Both the position numbers and the translations under genes were made by a program. The notes below the pieces were generated by a model, which did not search any database, was not told the DNA's origin, and saw only the letters and a program-made list of their open reading frames with translations. From UBA5336 sp038526245 (GTDB taxonomy: Bacteria > Pseudomonadota > Alphaproteobacteria > Caulobacterales > Hyphomonadaceae), in contig JBCBGZ010000006.1 in NCBI GenBank assembly GCA_038526245.1, positions 1 to 64,000 on the forward strand: a stretch of DNA of 64,000 nucleotides. Reading direction: 5' to 3'. Positions 1 through 6,994 of this stretch are shown piece by piece. Position 1 is the stretch's first letter; every line of letters starts with the position of its first letter.

Positions 1-2
1 TG

Positions 3-395
3 AACCCGCCCGCATTTGCAGTGCTCGACCTGCGCCTGGATGACGGATCGGGCCTCGATGTTGTGCAGGTTCTGCAGGAATACCGCCCGGATGCACGCGC
101 CGTGATCCTGACAGGATATGGCGCGATCGCCACGGCCGTAGCCGCTGTGAAGGCGGGCGCGGTGGACTATCTGGCGAAGCCGGCTGACGTGGAAGATATT
201 GTGAAGGCATTGACGGCCCGACCTGACGAAAAGCCTGCTCCACCAGACAATCCCATGTCGGCAGACCGCGTGCGCTGGGAGCACATCCAACGGGTCTATG
301 AACTGTGTAATCACAATGTTTCAGAGACGGCCCGGCGGCTGAACATGCACCGGCGTACCTTGCAGCGTATTCTTGCGAAACGCGCGCCGCGCTAG
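3..395 (+). CDS. regA: RegA/ActR-type response regulator, 5' end outside window
   Basis: Partial gene: the frame is open from the left edge, so the N-terminal phosphorylation region is mostly missing. The visible part begins at the phosphoacceptor loop (AVLDLRLDDGSGL), continues through the receiver Thr/Lys region (VILTGYG ... YLAKPAD) and ends in a Fis-like helix-turn-helix (NVSETARRLNMHRRTLQRIL). That two-domain layout and the near-invariant C-terminus are typical of alphaproteobacterial RegA/PrrA/ActR redox response regulators, which act with the RegB/PrrB sensor kinase on photosynthesis, respiration or nitrogen genes. The partner kinase is not in the window and would lie to the left if the usual arrangement holds. 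It converges on the AraC gene, and the two stop codons overlap. Confidence 0.9.
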   Translation, partial: NPPAFAVLDLRLDDGSGLDVVQVLQEYRPDARAVILTGYGAIATAVAAVKAGAVDYLAKPADVEDIVKALTARPDEKPAPPDNPMSADRVRWEHIQRVYELCNHNVSETARRLNMHRRTLQRILAKRAPR

Positions 396-1411
396 GCTTT
401 TGCCCTCAGCGCTTTCGATTGTGATCGGAACGCGCTGGGTGTCACACCCATATCGGCCTTGAAGGCGCGATTGAACGGCCCGATGGACGCAAATCCGCAA
501 TCCATCGCAATCGTGAGAATGGGCAGCGTGTCAAACTGGGCGTCGGCAAAACGTCGTTTGGCTTCAGAGATCCGATAGCTGTTTACGAGTTGATTGAAAT
601 TGTTGAAGCCCAGCTCTCCGGTGATGCACTGGCTTAGCTTGTATTCCGCCGTTCCGAGAAGGCGGGCAAGATCTGCGACTTTCAGTTCCGGATCCAGATA
701 CACTTGCTTGCAGTGCAGTGCTTCATTCAATCGGATGGCGAGGTCGGCATGCTCGCCAACTGGTTGTATGCGCTCGGGCTTGCGGGCACGGCGCTCCAAA
801 GGATGAGCGGACCGGAAGTGGAGGGCGATGGTCGTGCCGATGAGCGCTGTGCTGGCGAGAGCGGCCCGCGCCGGTTCGCGCACCATTTCCATTTCTGGCA
901 AGGCAGCGACAAACCCTGTCCCCAGAATAGCTGTGTAACCGATCGCAAAGATGATCCGGAATCGTCGATCTTCCTGAGACTTGCTGAGGCCGTCCAGCGG
1001 TTCCAACAGCGTCATCAACAATATCGCAGACGAGAGAAGATGATAGACGCTGGCGAGATACCCCATCAATCCGTGGGAGCTGGCTCCCGGGAACACCATG
1101 AACAGCAAGCCTAGACTATATAGAGCTGCCACGAGGGCGTGGGGCCAGGTCTCACTCTCTGCTCCGGCGCGAAACAGTGCACGCGAATATAGCCAGGCCA
1201 TCCCACACGGTGCGAGGCCAATAACGGCCAATGCCGAGCTGATCATGGGCAGGTTATTGCCCAGGAGGACGTGTAAAATGTAGGCGGCTGACGAGACACA
1301 GAAGCCAAGCCAATAAAGGGTCAGTGGTGAAGGCAGTGGTGCCTTACGCTTCCGCTGGGCGCCCAGTGCCGTTCGCCAGTTCAAACCTGCTGTCGTCATA
1401 TCGAATAACAT
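392..1411 (-). CDS. AraC-family regulator with N-terminal membrane domain
   Basis: A 339-residue protein. The first two thirds holds about six hydrophobic segments (for example LYWLGFCVSSAAYIL, ALYSLGLLFMVF, IIFAIGYTAILGTGFVAAL). The C-terminal ~100 residues form an AraC/XylS double helix-turn-helix (VADLARLLGTAEYKLSQCI ... ILTIAMDCGFASIGPFNRAFKADMGVTPSAFR). A membrane-anchored AraC protein probably senses an envelope or small-molecule cue and acts on a nearby promoter. The frame extends upstream to 1645, but that would overlap the divergent gene by more than 100 bases and the extension is not membrane-like, so the ATG at 1411 is chosen; its ribosome site (GGAAG) is weak. It is divergent from the DUF2306 gene, a likely target. 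Confidence 0.8.
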   Translation of the reverse strand: MLFDMTTAGLNWRTALGAQRKRKAPLPSPLTLYWLGFCVSSAAYILHVLLGNNLPMISSALAVIGLAPCGMAWLYSRALFRAGAESETWPHALVAALYSLGLLFMVFPGASSHGLMGYLASVYHLLSSAILLMTLLEPLDGLSKSQEDRRFRIIFAIGYTAILGTGFVAALPEMEMVREPARAALASTALIGTTIALHFRSAHPLERRARKPERIQPVGEHADLAIRLNEALHCKQVYLDPELKVADLARLLGTAEYKLSQCITGELGFNNFNQLVNSYRISEAKRRFADAQFDTLPILTIAMDCGFASIGPFNRAFKADMGVTPSAFRSQSKALRAKA

Positions 1412-1538
1412 AATGCGGCTAAGCTTCCGTGTCGACGCGATGGCCCCGGAAAAAAATCTAGCTGATTTCCAAATCGGCAAGACGGCCAAAGGAGCCTGAT
1501 GCCTTTGAGGCGGGTCACCGTTCTTGAAAGGCCCGGAA

Positions 1539-2336
1539 ATGTCGAACGCGAAACCTTTGATCACCTGGAGCACCAGCTTTAAAACTCTGGGGGCGACATG
1601 GTTCACCTTTGCCGCCCTTGGCCAGATCGCTTTCATCATTTTCATTCTGTCATTCTACGGCAGCCGAACCCTGTTTGGAGATTTTGCCGGCTGGAACGAC
1701 AAACCCAAAATTACCGGGTTTGAGGCAGGCGATGCCACCGGCAATATCATGTTTATTGGCCATGTGTTGCTCGCCGCAGTGATGACAGGTGCAGGCCTGT
1801 TGCAACTGATGCCTGCGTTGAGACGCCGTGCTCCCGTGATTCATCGTTGGAGTGGGCGCGTGTTCTTGCTGGTCGCGTTCTATCTCGCGCTCGGAGGGCT
1901 CTGGCTGACCTGGGTGAGAGGCTCCTATCTCTCCCTGCCGGCGGCTGTTTCGGTGTCCCTCAACGGCATCCTCATCCTGCTTTTCGGGGCTTTCACGATC
2001 CGCTTCGCTCTGGCGCGGCGGATTGCCGATCACCAACGTTGGGCCATGAGACTGTTCATGGTGGCAAATGGGGTCTGGTTTCTGCGCGTCGGGATGATGG
2101 CGTGGATTCTTCTCAATCAGGGACCTGTCGGCATGAACCAGACAATGTCAGGCCCCGCCGATATCGTGTTGACGTTCGGGAGTTATTTGATCCCGCTGGC
2201 TGGGTTGGAGCTCTACAACATCGCCCAAAAGTCTTCGTCTTCGGTGTTCAGGTGGAGTGTGATCGTGTTGCTCTGTGCGCTGACCGCCTTCATGGTGCTC
2301 GGAATTGTGGGAGCTGTAGTCTTCATGTGGTTTTGA
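1539..2336 (+). CDS. DUF2306-type multi-pass membrane protein
   Basis: A 265-residue integral membrane protein with about seven hydrophobic helices. It has the two histidine-bearing motifs seen in DUF2306 proteins: a helix followed by HRWSGRVFLL, and ADHQRWAMRLF before the next helix. The histidines could hold a haem or metal, but this is not established from the sequence. The ATG at 1539 is preferred over the upstream TTG at 1524 because AAAGG sits seven bases before it. It is divergently transcribed from the membrane AraC regulator, suggesting a sensor/target pair. The biochemical role of this family is unknown to me. Confidence 0.72.
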   Translation: MSNAKPLITWSTSFKTLGATWFTFAALGQIAFIIFILSFYGSRTLFGDFAGWNDKPKITGFEAGDATGNIMFIGHVLLAAVMTGAGLLQLMPALRRRAPVIHRWSGRVFLLVAFYLALGGLWLTWVRGSYLSLPAAVSVSLNGILILLFGAFTIRFALARRIADHQRWAMRLFMVANGVWFLRVGMMAWILLNQGPVGMNQTMSGPADIVLTFGSYLIPLAGLELYNIAQKSSSSVFRWSVIVLLCALTAFMVLGIVGAVVFMWF

Positions 2337-2422
2337 CAGCGGTCAGAACCGAATCGAAGCGCTCCGAAGCGGTTAAGAAACTCCCAACGCGGATCAATTC
2401 TGTGAGGAAGTGACGCAGCCAC

Positions 2423-2470
2423 TAATCATATATCTTGCGTGCCTTCGCGATGCGGCGCACTATATCTGGG
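2423..2470 (+). promoter_or_regulatory. Candidate tandem NrdR boxes upstream of nrdB
   Basis: Two similar AT-cored motifs lie 32 bases apart, about three helical turns: ATATATCTTG at 2428-2437 and CTATATCTGG at 2460-2469. Paired boxes with an ATATAT core at this spacing are the usual operator of NrdR, the repressor of ribonucleotide reductase genes that responds to ATP/dATP. The position, 35-80 bases ahead of the nrdB start, fits. Neither box is a perfect consensus palindrome, so this is a motif-level prediction. Confidence 0.5.
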
Positions 2471-2503
2471 TATTCGATGCTAAAGAGTTCGATGGAGCGC
2501 CCT

Positions 2504-3535
2504 ATGGCCGACGGCAACGCAAACATTCCCGGTCTCCTGACCCCATCCCACGCCTACAAGCCATTTCGCTATCCGTGGGCCCATGAGTTCTGGAAGAAGC
2601 AGCAGCAAGTCCACTGGATGCCTGAAGAGGTGCCGCTGGGCGAGGATTGCAAGGATTGGGCGGTCAAGCTGTCTGATAAGGAACGCAACCTCCTGACCCA
2701 GATCTTCCGCTTCTTCACCCAGTCGGATGTGGAAGTCGGCGCGAACTACATGGAACACTACATGCCCCTGTTCAAACCGACAGAGGTTTCCATGATGCTG
2801 GCGTCCTTCTCCAATATGGAGACGATCCACATCGCGGCCTATGCGCTGTTGCTCGAGACGATCGGCATGCCGGATTCTGAATTCTCCGCCTTCATGGAGT
2901 ATGAGGAAATGGCCGCCAAGCACGATTACCTTGGCCAGTTCGGCACCGAGTCGAATGAAGACATTGCCGTCTCCATGGCCGTCTTCGGCGCGTTCACCGA
3001 GGGCCTGCAGCTGTTCGCCAGCTTCGCGATGCTGATGAACTTCCCGCGCTTCAACAAGATGAAGGGCATGGGCCAGATCGTGACCTGGTCGATCCGCGAT
3101 GAGAGCCTGCATTGCGAGGGCATGATCAAGCTGTTCCACACGTTCTGCCAGGAAACCGGCGTGATGACGCCCGAACTCGGCGAAAAAATCCGCGAATGCT
3201 GCCACACCGTGGTGGCGCTGGAAGACAAGTTCATCGAACTGGCCTTCGAAGCGGGCGAAGTCGAGGGCATGACGCCCCACGACATCCAGCAATACATCCG
3301 CTACATCGCGGATTGGCGCCTGGGCCAGCTGAAGCTGGAGCCGATCTACGGCGTCACCGAGCATCCGCTTCCCTGGCTGACCGAGATCCTGAACGGGGTC
3401 GAGCACGCCAATTTCTTCGAGGCCCGCGCCACGGAATATTCCAAGGGCGCCACAAAAGGCGACTGGCACGGCGACGAGGGCGTCTGGGGCCAGTTCGACC
3501 AGGTGATGGCGCGCCGCGAGGTTGCCGCGCAATAG
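2504..3535 (+). CDS. nrdB: Ribonucleoside-diphosphate reductase, beta subunit (class Ia)
   Basis: The 343-residue small subunit generates the tyrosyl radical used by NrdA to reduce ribonucleoside diphosphates to deoxyribonucleotides. Iron ligands are visible in the expected order: the Asp/Glu region near QSDVEVGANYMEHY, the paired E..H in ASFSNMETIHIAAY, and the second E..H in SIRDESLHCEGMIKLF. Although an ATG exists at 2435, the start at 2504 is chosen because GGAG lies six bases ahead and the predicted NrdR boxes would otherwise fall inside the gene. The large subunit nrdA is not adjacent. A strong intrinsic terminator follows at 3561-3590. Confidence 0.95.
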   Translation: MADGNANIPGLLTPSHAYKPFRYPWAHEFWKKQQQVHWMPEEVPLGEDCKDWAVKLSDKERNLLTQIFRFFTQSDVEVGANYMEHYMPLFKPTEVSMMLASFSNMETIHIAAYALLLETIGMPDSEFSAFMEYEEMAAKHDYLGQFGTESNEDIAVSMAVFGAFTEGLQLFASFAMLMNFPRFNKMKGMGQIVTWSIRDESLHCEGMIKLFHTFCQETGVMTPELGEKIRECCHTVVALEDKFIELAFEAGEVEGMTPHDIQQYIRYIADWRLGQLKLEPIYGVTEHPLPWLTEILNGVEHANFFEARATEYSKGATKGDWHGDEGVWGQFDQVMARREVAAQ

Positions 3536-3560
3536 CAACGCCACAAGGCGAAACAGACAG

Positions 3561-3590
3561 GGCGCGGCGGCTTCGGCTTCCGCGCCTTTT
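3561..3590 (+). terminator. Intrinsic terminator of nrdB; left copy of a 30-base direct repeat
   Basis: GGCGCGG pairs with CCGCGCC around a CGGCTTCGGCTT loop region and is followed by TTTT. The same 30 bases recur exactly at 4753-4782. The stop codon of the STING-like gene on the minus strand (3589-3591) overlaps the T-run of this copy, so the cassette begins immediately at the repeat. Confidence 0.85.
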
Positions 3591-4626
3591 AGGTCAATTC
3601 ACTGCGAGTGATTAGTTCGCCTGGACTTAGGCACTCTAGCAGTCCTTCATCGACCTCCGGGTCGTCCTTTGCCGCTGTTTTCAGCGTGCTGAAGAAGCGA
3701 GACAGATAGTGGGCTTCCATAGCTCGCACCTGGCTTTCCCCAGTTTTCGGAGACACGTTTTCTAAAAGAGCCAATCGACGATACGGGCCAAGTTCTGTAA
3801 TCACTTGAAGCGCTCTCGGATAATCCACGATATACGGTCCAAAGAGGTCCAACGTAAATTGTCTTCCGCCGTCGGGTGGCTGGAACACCATGTTATGGTC
3901 ATAGCCTCTTAGCCGTTTCGTCAGTCGAATATCTTGTTCCATTGACTGTATGGTGTTGGGAACGATTACCGCGAACTTTCGAATTCCTGAAAAACCAATT
4001 GGAGAATTCTTTTGTATCGTATCTATGATCCCACCGTCCTTCGAAATAATCCGTCTAACAAAATTTCTGTAGTATCCAATCGCATTCCCATCTGCTGCTG
4101 CGTAATCAACGAGTGGAACTTTATAATAGTTCAGTATAGGGCTCTGCCTCAATGATAAGAGCTTCATAACTGTATCATACTCAGAGAATACCTCAAAAAA
4201 ATCATTTTCGAGATGATGGACGGTGAAATCTTTGACGCTTCTTATCCTCCGATCGCTTAAATAATGTATCCTATGCGGACCGCTTAAATTTGTTTCATAG
4301 TCAATTACTATGGTGGGGCGACCCAAAGAGTGCAGTAAAGACGCTTCGTACAAAACATTTGGGGACTTTGTGGATATGTCAACAATCGCAAGTTCGCAAG
4401 CATCAATCATCGGAAAGACCGATTGATTTATGTCGCCCGCCTTATTGTCTTCTGCTGACATAGTAGTGAAACAGATGTTGCGGCCACTTTTTTGCAACTT
4501 CTTGCTGGCAGAGTGAAGCGCTTCAACAATGTTTGGCAAATGCTCGCTAAGCGGTACGCTTTCTGGACCAGGCTGCCGTGATGGATCCATGGGGCCAATA
4601 ACGACGGTTTTTAGATTCAGAGTCAT
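3589..4626 (-). CDS. STING-like protein with nucleoside deoxyribosyltransferase-like N-terminus
   Basis: 345 residues in two domains. Residues ~5-110 resemble the nucleoside 2-deoxyribosyltransferase/TIR-like Rossmann fold (VVIGPMDPSR ... ACELAIVDISTKSPNVLYEASLLHSLGRPTIVID), with Glu94 as candidate catalytic residue. Residues ~165-335 match what I recall of prokaryotic STING domains: AIGYYRNFV, then KFAVIVPNTI, an IVDYPRAL strand and a final helix with EAHYLSRFFSTL. In known systems STING binds a cyclic dinucleotide made by an adjacent CD-NTase and activates its fused effector, often an NAD-degrading TIR. Here no cyclase is adjacent. The start at 4626 has GAGAGGGG just upstream, which rules out the longer frame to 4698. 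The gene is AT-richer than nrdB and lies between two copies of the nrdB terminator. The STING assignment is by remembered motifs and needs a profile or structure search. Confidence 0.6.
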   Translation of the reverse strand: MTLNLKTVVIGPMDPSRQPGPESVPLSEHLPNIVEALHSASKKLQKSGRNICFTTMSAEDNKAGDINQSVFPMIDACELAIVDISTKSPNVLYEASLLHSLGRPTIVIDYETNLSGPHRIHYLSDRRIRSVKDFTVHHLENDFFEVFSEYDTVMKLLSLRQSPILNYYKVPLVDYAAADGNAIGYYRNFVRRIISKDGGIIDTIQKNSPIGFSGIRKFAVIVPNTIQSMEQDIRLTKRLRGYDHNMVFQPPDGGRQFTLDLFGPYIVDYPRALQVITELGPYRRLALLENVSPKTGESQVRAMEAHYLSRFFSTLKTAAKDDPEVDEGLLECLSPGELITRSELT

Positions 4627-4752
4627 TTGTGTCCCCTCTCTGAAAACTGAGTTCAATTCATCTGACTTCAGACTGAAGCATAAATTGGTCCAATCCAACC
4701 TGACTGAACCTCGTTAAGGTCGTTTCGCAACACGTAATCATGAATATTACGC

Positions 4753-4782
4753 GGCGCGGCGGCTTCGGCTTCCGCGCCTTTT
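4753..4782. repeat. Right copy of the 30-base terminator repeat
   Basis: Identical over 30 bases to the nrdB terminator at 3561-3590, in the same orientation, followed by one more T. Flanking bases differ on both sides, so the identity is bounded to the stem-loop and T-run. Together the copies bracket 1,162 bases that hold only the STING-like gene. The likeliest reading is that the cassette was inserted at, or carried with, the terminator and duplicated it. Confidence 0.9.
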
Positions 4783-4894
4783 TCGTGTGTGGCGCATGAC
4801 AAAAGGCTAAGGGTTCGCCCATTGCGGGAAGTATGAACGGGACCTAAAACACCTGGGAACGGGCTGTTCAGAAAGATCCGGCTACACCGTCCCC

Positions 4895-4987
4895 ATGACT
4901 ACGAAATCCCGCCTGTCCTTTTCCAAAGCCTTCCTCGCTGGCCTGTTTTTCGGCGCGCTGCTCGCTGCGCCTGCCCTGGCGTTTTAG
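4895..4987 (+). CDS. Possible 30-residue hydrophobic micro-protein
   Basis: A short frame encodes MTTKSRLSFSKAFLAGLFFG followed by ALLAAPALAF and a TAG stop. It has the shape of a signal peptide or single membrane segment: basic N-terminus, hydrophobic core and an A-X-A end. There is no strong ribosome-binding site, and I know of no family. It lies in the 4783-5078 stretch to the right of the STING cassette, which otherwise shows nothing convincing. It could be a small membrane protein, the remnant of a secreted protein, or chance. Confidence 0.3.
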   Translation: MTTKSRLSFSKAFLAGLFFGALLAAPALAF

Positions 4988-5078
4988 GGCAAGGCCTTCG
5001 CGACCAGCCTCCTTGCCGCGACCAGCTACGAAGTCCCCACCGCGCTCAGGCGGCAGGGCATAAGGTCGGCGCTTCCGG

Positions 5079-5729
5079 CTAAGCCGGCGGGGCGCGGCTC
5101 CCTGCCATGGCCAGCGTGTGGATCTCCATCAGCGCATCCATGGCCCACTCCAGGGCGCGGCGCACATCAAATCCCGGCGGAGAGCCGGGCCGCAGGCGCG
5201 GAGCAGTGCCGGGGTCAAAGATGTGGCGCCGGCGCCGATCCCTGCGGCGCAGGAACCGCGCCAGTGCCGGGCCGGGATCGTCGAGCACAGCCTGCAACGC
5301 CGCCATCCGGGCCTTGAGGCCCGCGCTGGGGCGCGCCGCGCCGGAGGCGACAATCGGCCCGGCCGGGCCCGGCGCCTCGGCAAGGCCAGCCAGGGCCATG
5401 GGGTCCGGCAACGGGTCTGACAGGTTGAAAACAGGGGGCAATGGGGAGCGGGATGTGGGGGAAAGCGCCGGGGCCGGGCCGGGCGCGGGGGCCGCTTCGG
5501 GCGGCAAACCGGTGGGCTCAGCATGGCTCGGGCTGGGCACATCCGCCGCCATCACGAACAGCGCCCGCCGCGCCGCCGCCTCGGCCAGCCGCAGCTCGGC
5601 AAACGCCCGCGCCCACACCGGCCCCGGCAAGCACAGCCCGCCCATGCCCGGCAGCGCGGCGAGGGCACTAAGCACCCCCGCCACCAACGTCCAGACCCGG
5701 TTCAGGGCAATCTGCGCAGCGTCATCCAT
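5079..5729 (-). CDS. Hypothetical protein with conserved N-terminal segment and Pro/Ala-rich linker
   Basis: A 216-residue protein of unknown function. Residues 1-60 (MDDAAQIALNRVWTLVAGVL ... ALPGMGGLCLPGPVWARAFAELRLAEAAARRALFVMAADV) form a hydrophobic/helical unit that is repeated in the gene just upstream. The middle is Pro/Ala-rich and disordered-looking. The C-terminal part is basic (RFLRRRDRRRRHIFD). The start at 5729 overlaps the stop of the upstream paralogue (ATGGATGA), suggesting translational coupling. High GC and long open shadow frames on the other strand lower confidence, but the paralogy supports real coding. Confidence 0.5.
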   Translation of the reverse strand: MDDAAQIALNRVWTLVAGVLSALAALPGMGGLCLPGPVWARAFAELRLAEAAARRALFVMAADVPSPSHAEPTGLPPEAAPAPGPAPALSPTSRSPLPPVFNLSDPLPDPMALAGLAEAPGPAGPIVASGAARPSAGLKARMAALQAVLDDPGPALARFLRRRDRRRRHIFDPGTAPRLRPGSPPGFDVRRALEWAMDALMEIHTLAMAGSRAPPA

Positions 5730-5958
5730 GGCCCGGACTATAAGCGGCGGGACAAGGGGGCGGATAAGTCTTGTGGGGGTGTGGATGGAGGGCGCGGCGG
5801 GCCAGCGCCTCGGCCCGGCGCAGCTCAGAAAACGCCCGTGGCCAGACCGGGCCGGGCACCAGGCCGCGCGCAAATCCCGGCAGGGCCGCCAGCCCGGCCA
5901 GCATCGACCCTACCCAGACCCACACCTGGTTCACCGTATGAAGGGCACACTCGTCCAT
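5722..5958 (-). CDS. Short paralogue of the downstream hypothetical protein (N-terminal unit only)
   Basis: 78 residues whose first ~55 (MDECALHTVNQVWVWVGSML ... LPGFARGLVPGPVWPRAFSELRRAEALARRAL) align without gaps to the start of the next gene (MDDAAQIALNRVWTLVAGVL ... GPVWARAFAELRLAEAAARRAL). The similarity then stops and a short Pro-rich tail ends at a TGA overlapping the next ATG. This is a tandem partial duplication. The copy may be functional as a one-domain protein or a decaying fragment. No function is recognisable. Confidence 0.5.
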   Translation of the reverse strand: MDECALHTVNQVWVWVGSMLAGLAALPGFARGLVPGPVWPRAFSELRRAEALARRALHPHPHKTYPPPCPAAYSPGHG

Positions 5959-6085
5959 GCCGGGGAGTATGGCAGAGAGCGAAGTGGGTTGGATTTTTCC
6001 CACAACGACTCCCTTTGTCGGTTTTTGGGCAAGGCTTTCGAAGCGAACTTAGGCAGCGTATAAAGCGCCACTACAAGCAGGAACA

Positions 6086-6544
6086 ATGAGCGTTATCATG
6101 AGCGGGAACGACGAAAACTACAGGAAACACTTGGAACTAGTTCAGCTCAACATTGCCCGTATGGCGGCAGCTTCATTTCTTTACAAATCATGGGTTGTGG
6201 CAACAGTATCCGCTCTCTTCGCCGCATATGCAGCTTCGGGGATCGAGCTGTTGATCCTCATAGCAATTCTGCCCGTTTTCGCATTCTGGGTTTTGGATGC
6301 GTTTCATTTAGCAACGGAGAAGGGCTTTAGAACACTGTACGAGAAGGTCCGGAGCCGCGAGATTGTCAACTTCGAGATGAAGCCACCACCAACAACAATT
6401 TCTAATTGGATCAACGCGATGTGGACGAAGACCCTAATCCCACTTTACGTTCCGCTTTTGTTCGTGGTAATATTCACGTATATTTTGTTCATAGGAGATT
6501 CGGATGGCACGACGGGTTTTTTTCAGTTTTCATTTCGATGGTGA
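6086..6544 (+). CDS. Small three-helix membrane protein of a TIR-linked module
   Basis: 152 residues. A short soluble N-terminus is followed by two adjacent membrane helices (SWVVATVSALFAAYAASG and LLILIAILPVFAFWVLDAF), an amphipathic region (EKGFRTLYEKVRSREI) and a third helix near the C-terminus (LYVPLLFVVIFTYILF). The pattern MAxxSFLxKxW..T..SALFA ... FWxLDAF ... F+xLY+xVR is one I associate with a widespread family usually encoded next to a DUF1863/ThsB-like TIR gene. It probably acts in the inner membrane as an effector or pore. The start at 6086 has AGGA just upstream. The next gene begins 41 bases before this one ends, in another frame. Confidence 0.65.
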   Translation: MSVIMSGNDENYRKHLELVQLNIARMAAASFLYKSWVVATVSALFAAYAASGIELLILIAILPVFAFWVLDAFHLATEKGFRTLYEKVRSREIVNFEMKPPPTTISNWINAMWTKTLIPLYVPLLFVVIFTYILFIGDSDGTTGFFQFSFRW

Positions 6545-6992
6545 CATAACCAGAGCAAACAATATCAGGAACGCATGGGCGGTTGGTCCGACACATGAAG
6601 CCTCACCGGTAGTCGACAAAGCCGGCTGGGAGCAGGTCAAGCGAGGAGGGGATCAAGCGGTCAAACGATGGATCGATAATGCGATGAACGGATGTGGCGT
6701 CACCGCTGTACTGATAGGTCAACAAACACACAGTAGACCTTGGGTCCAATATGAGATCGCAAAGAGTTTTAACGAAGGAAAGGGCGTGATCGGAGTCTGT
6801 TTGAGGGGTATGAAGGACTGGGAACAAAAGTCTTTTCAATTCTCTGGGCCAAACCCATTTCCGGCAACGACTAAAGCATACAACCAAAAATACACTATAC
6901 CAGATTACCCGATATACTCTTGGGTATATGATCGGGGAAGAGATAATTTCGGTACTTGGATTGAGCGAGCCGCCCGTCTTGCAGGAAGATAG
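6504..6992 (+). CDS. ThsB/DUF1863-like TIR-fold protein
   Basis: A 162-residue single-domain protein. It opens with RRVFFSFHFDGDITRANNIRNAW, characteristic of the MTH538/DUF1863 TIR-like family that includes Thoeris ThsB. It continues with VTAVLIGQQTHSRPWVQYEIAKSFNEGKGVIGV, where Glu84 is the candidate catalytic glutamate. ThsB proteins detect phage infection and convert NAD+ into signalling molecules that activate a separate effector. No SIR2 or macro-domain effector is encoded nearby; the overlapping membrane protein upstream is the natural candidate partner. AGGAGA five bases before the ATG supports the start. The gene is AT-rich relative to uvrB and zapE. Confidence 0.75.
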   Translation: MARRVFFSFHFDGDITRANNIRNAWAVGPTHEASPVVDKAGWEQVKRGGDQAVKRWIDNAMNGCGVTAVLIGQQTHSRPWVQYEIAKSFNEGKGVIGVCLRGMKDWEQKSFQFSGPNPFPATTKAYNQKYTIPDYPIYSWVYDRGRDNFGTWIERAARLAGR

Positions 6993-6994
6993 CT

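Noticed and set aside
1412..1645. Upstream extension of the AraC regulator to 1645
   Set aside because: It would overlap the divergent membrane protein gene by more than 100 bases and adds a non-membrane, non-family segment.
2480..3544. Minus-strand 354-codon frame opposite nrdB
   Set aside because: It mirrors nrdB almost end to end; composition and lack of any motif mark it as a shadow.
5107..6089. Plus-strand frames (318 and 188 codons) opposite the duplicated hypothetical genes
   Set aside because: They are Arg/Pro/Gly-rich and non-homologous to each other, whereas the minus-strand frames show a clear internal duplication, which supports the minus-strand reading.
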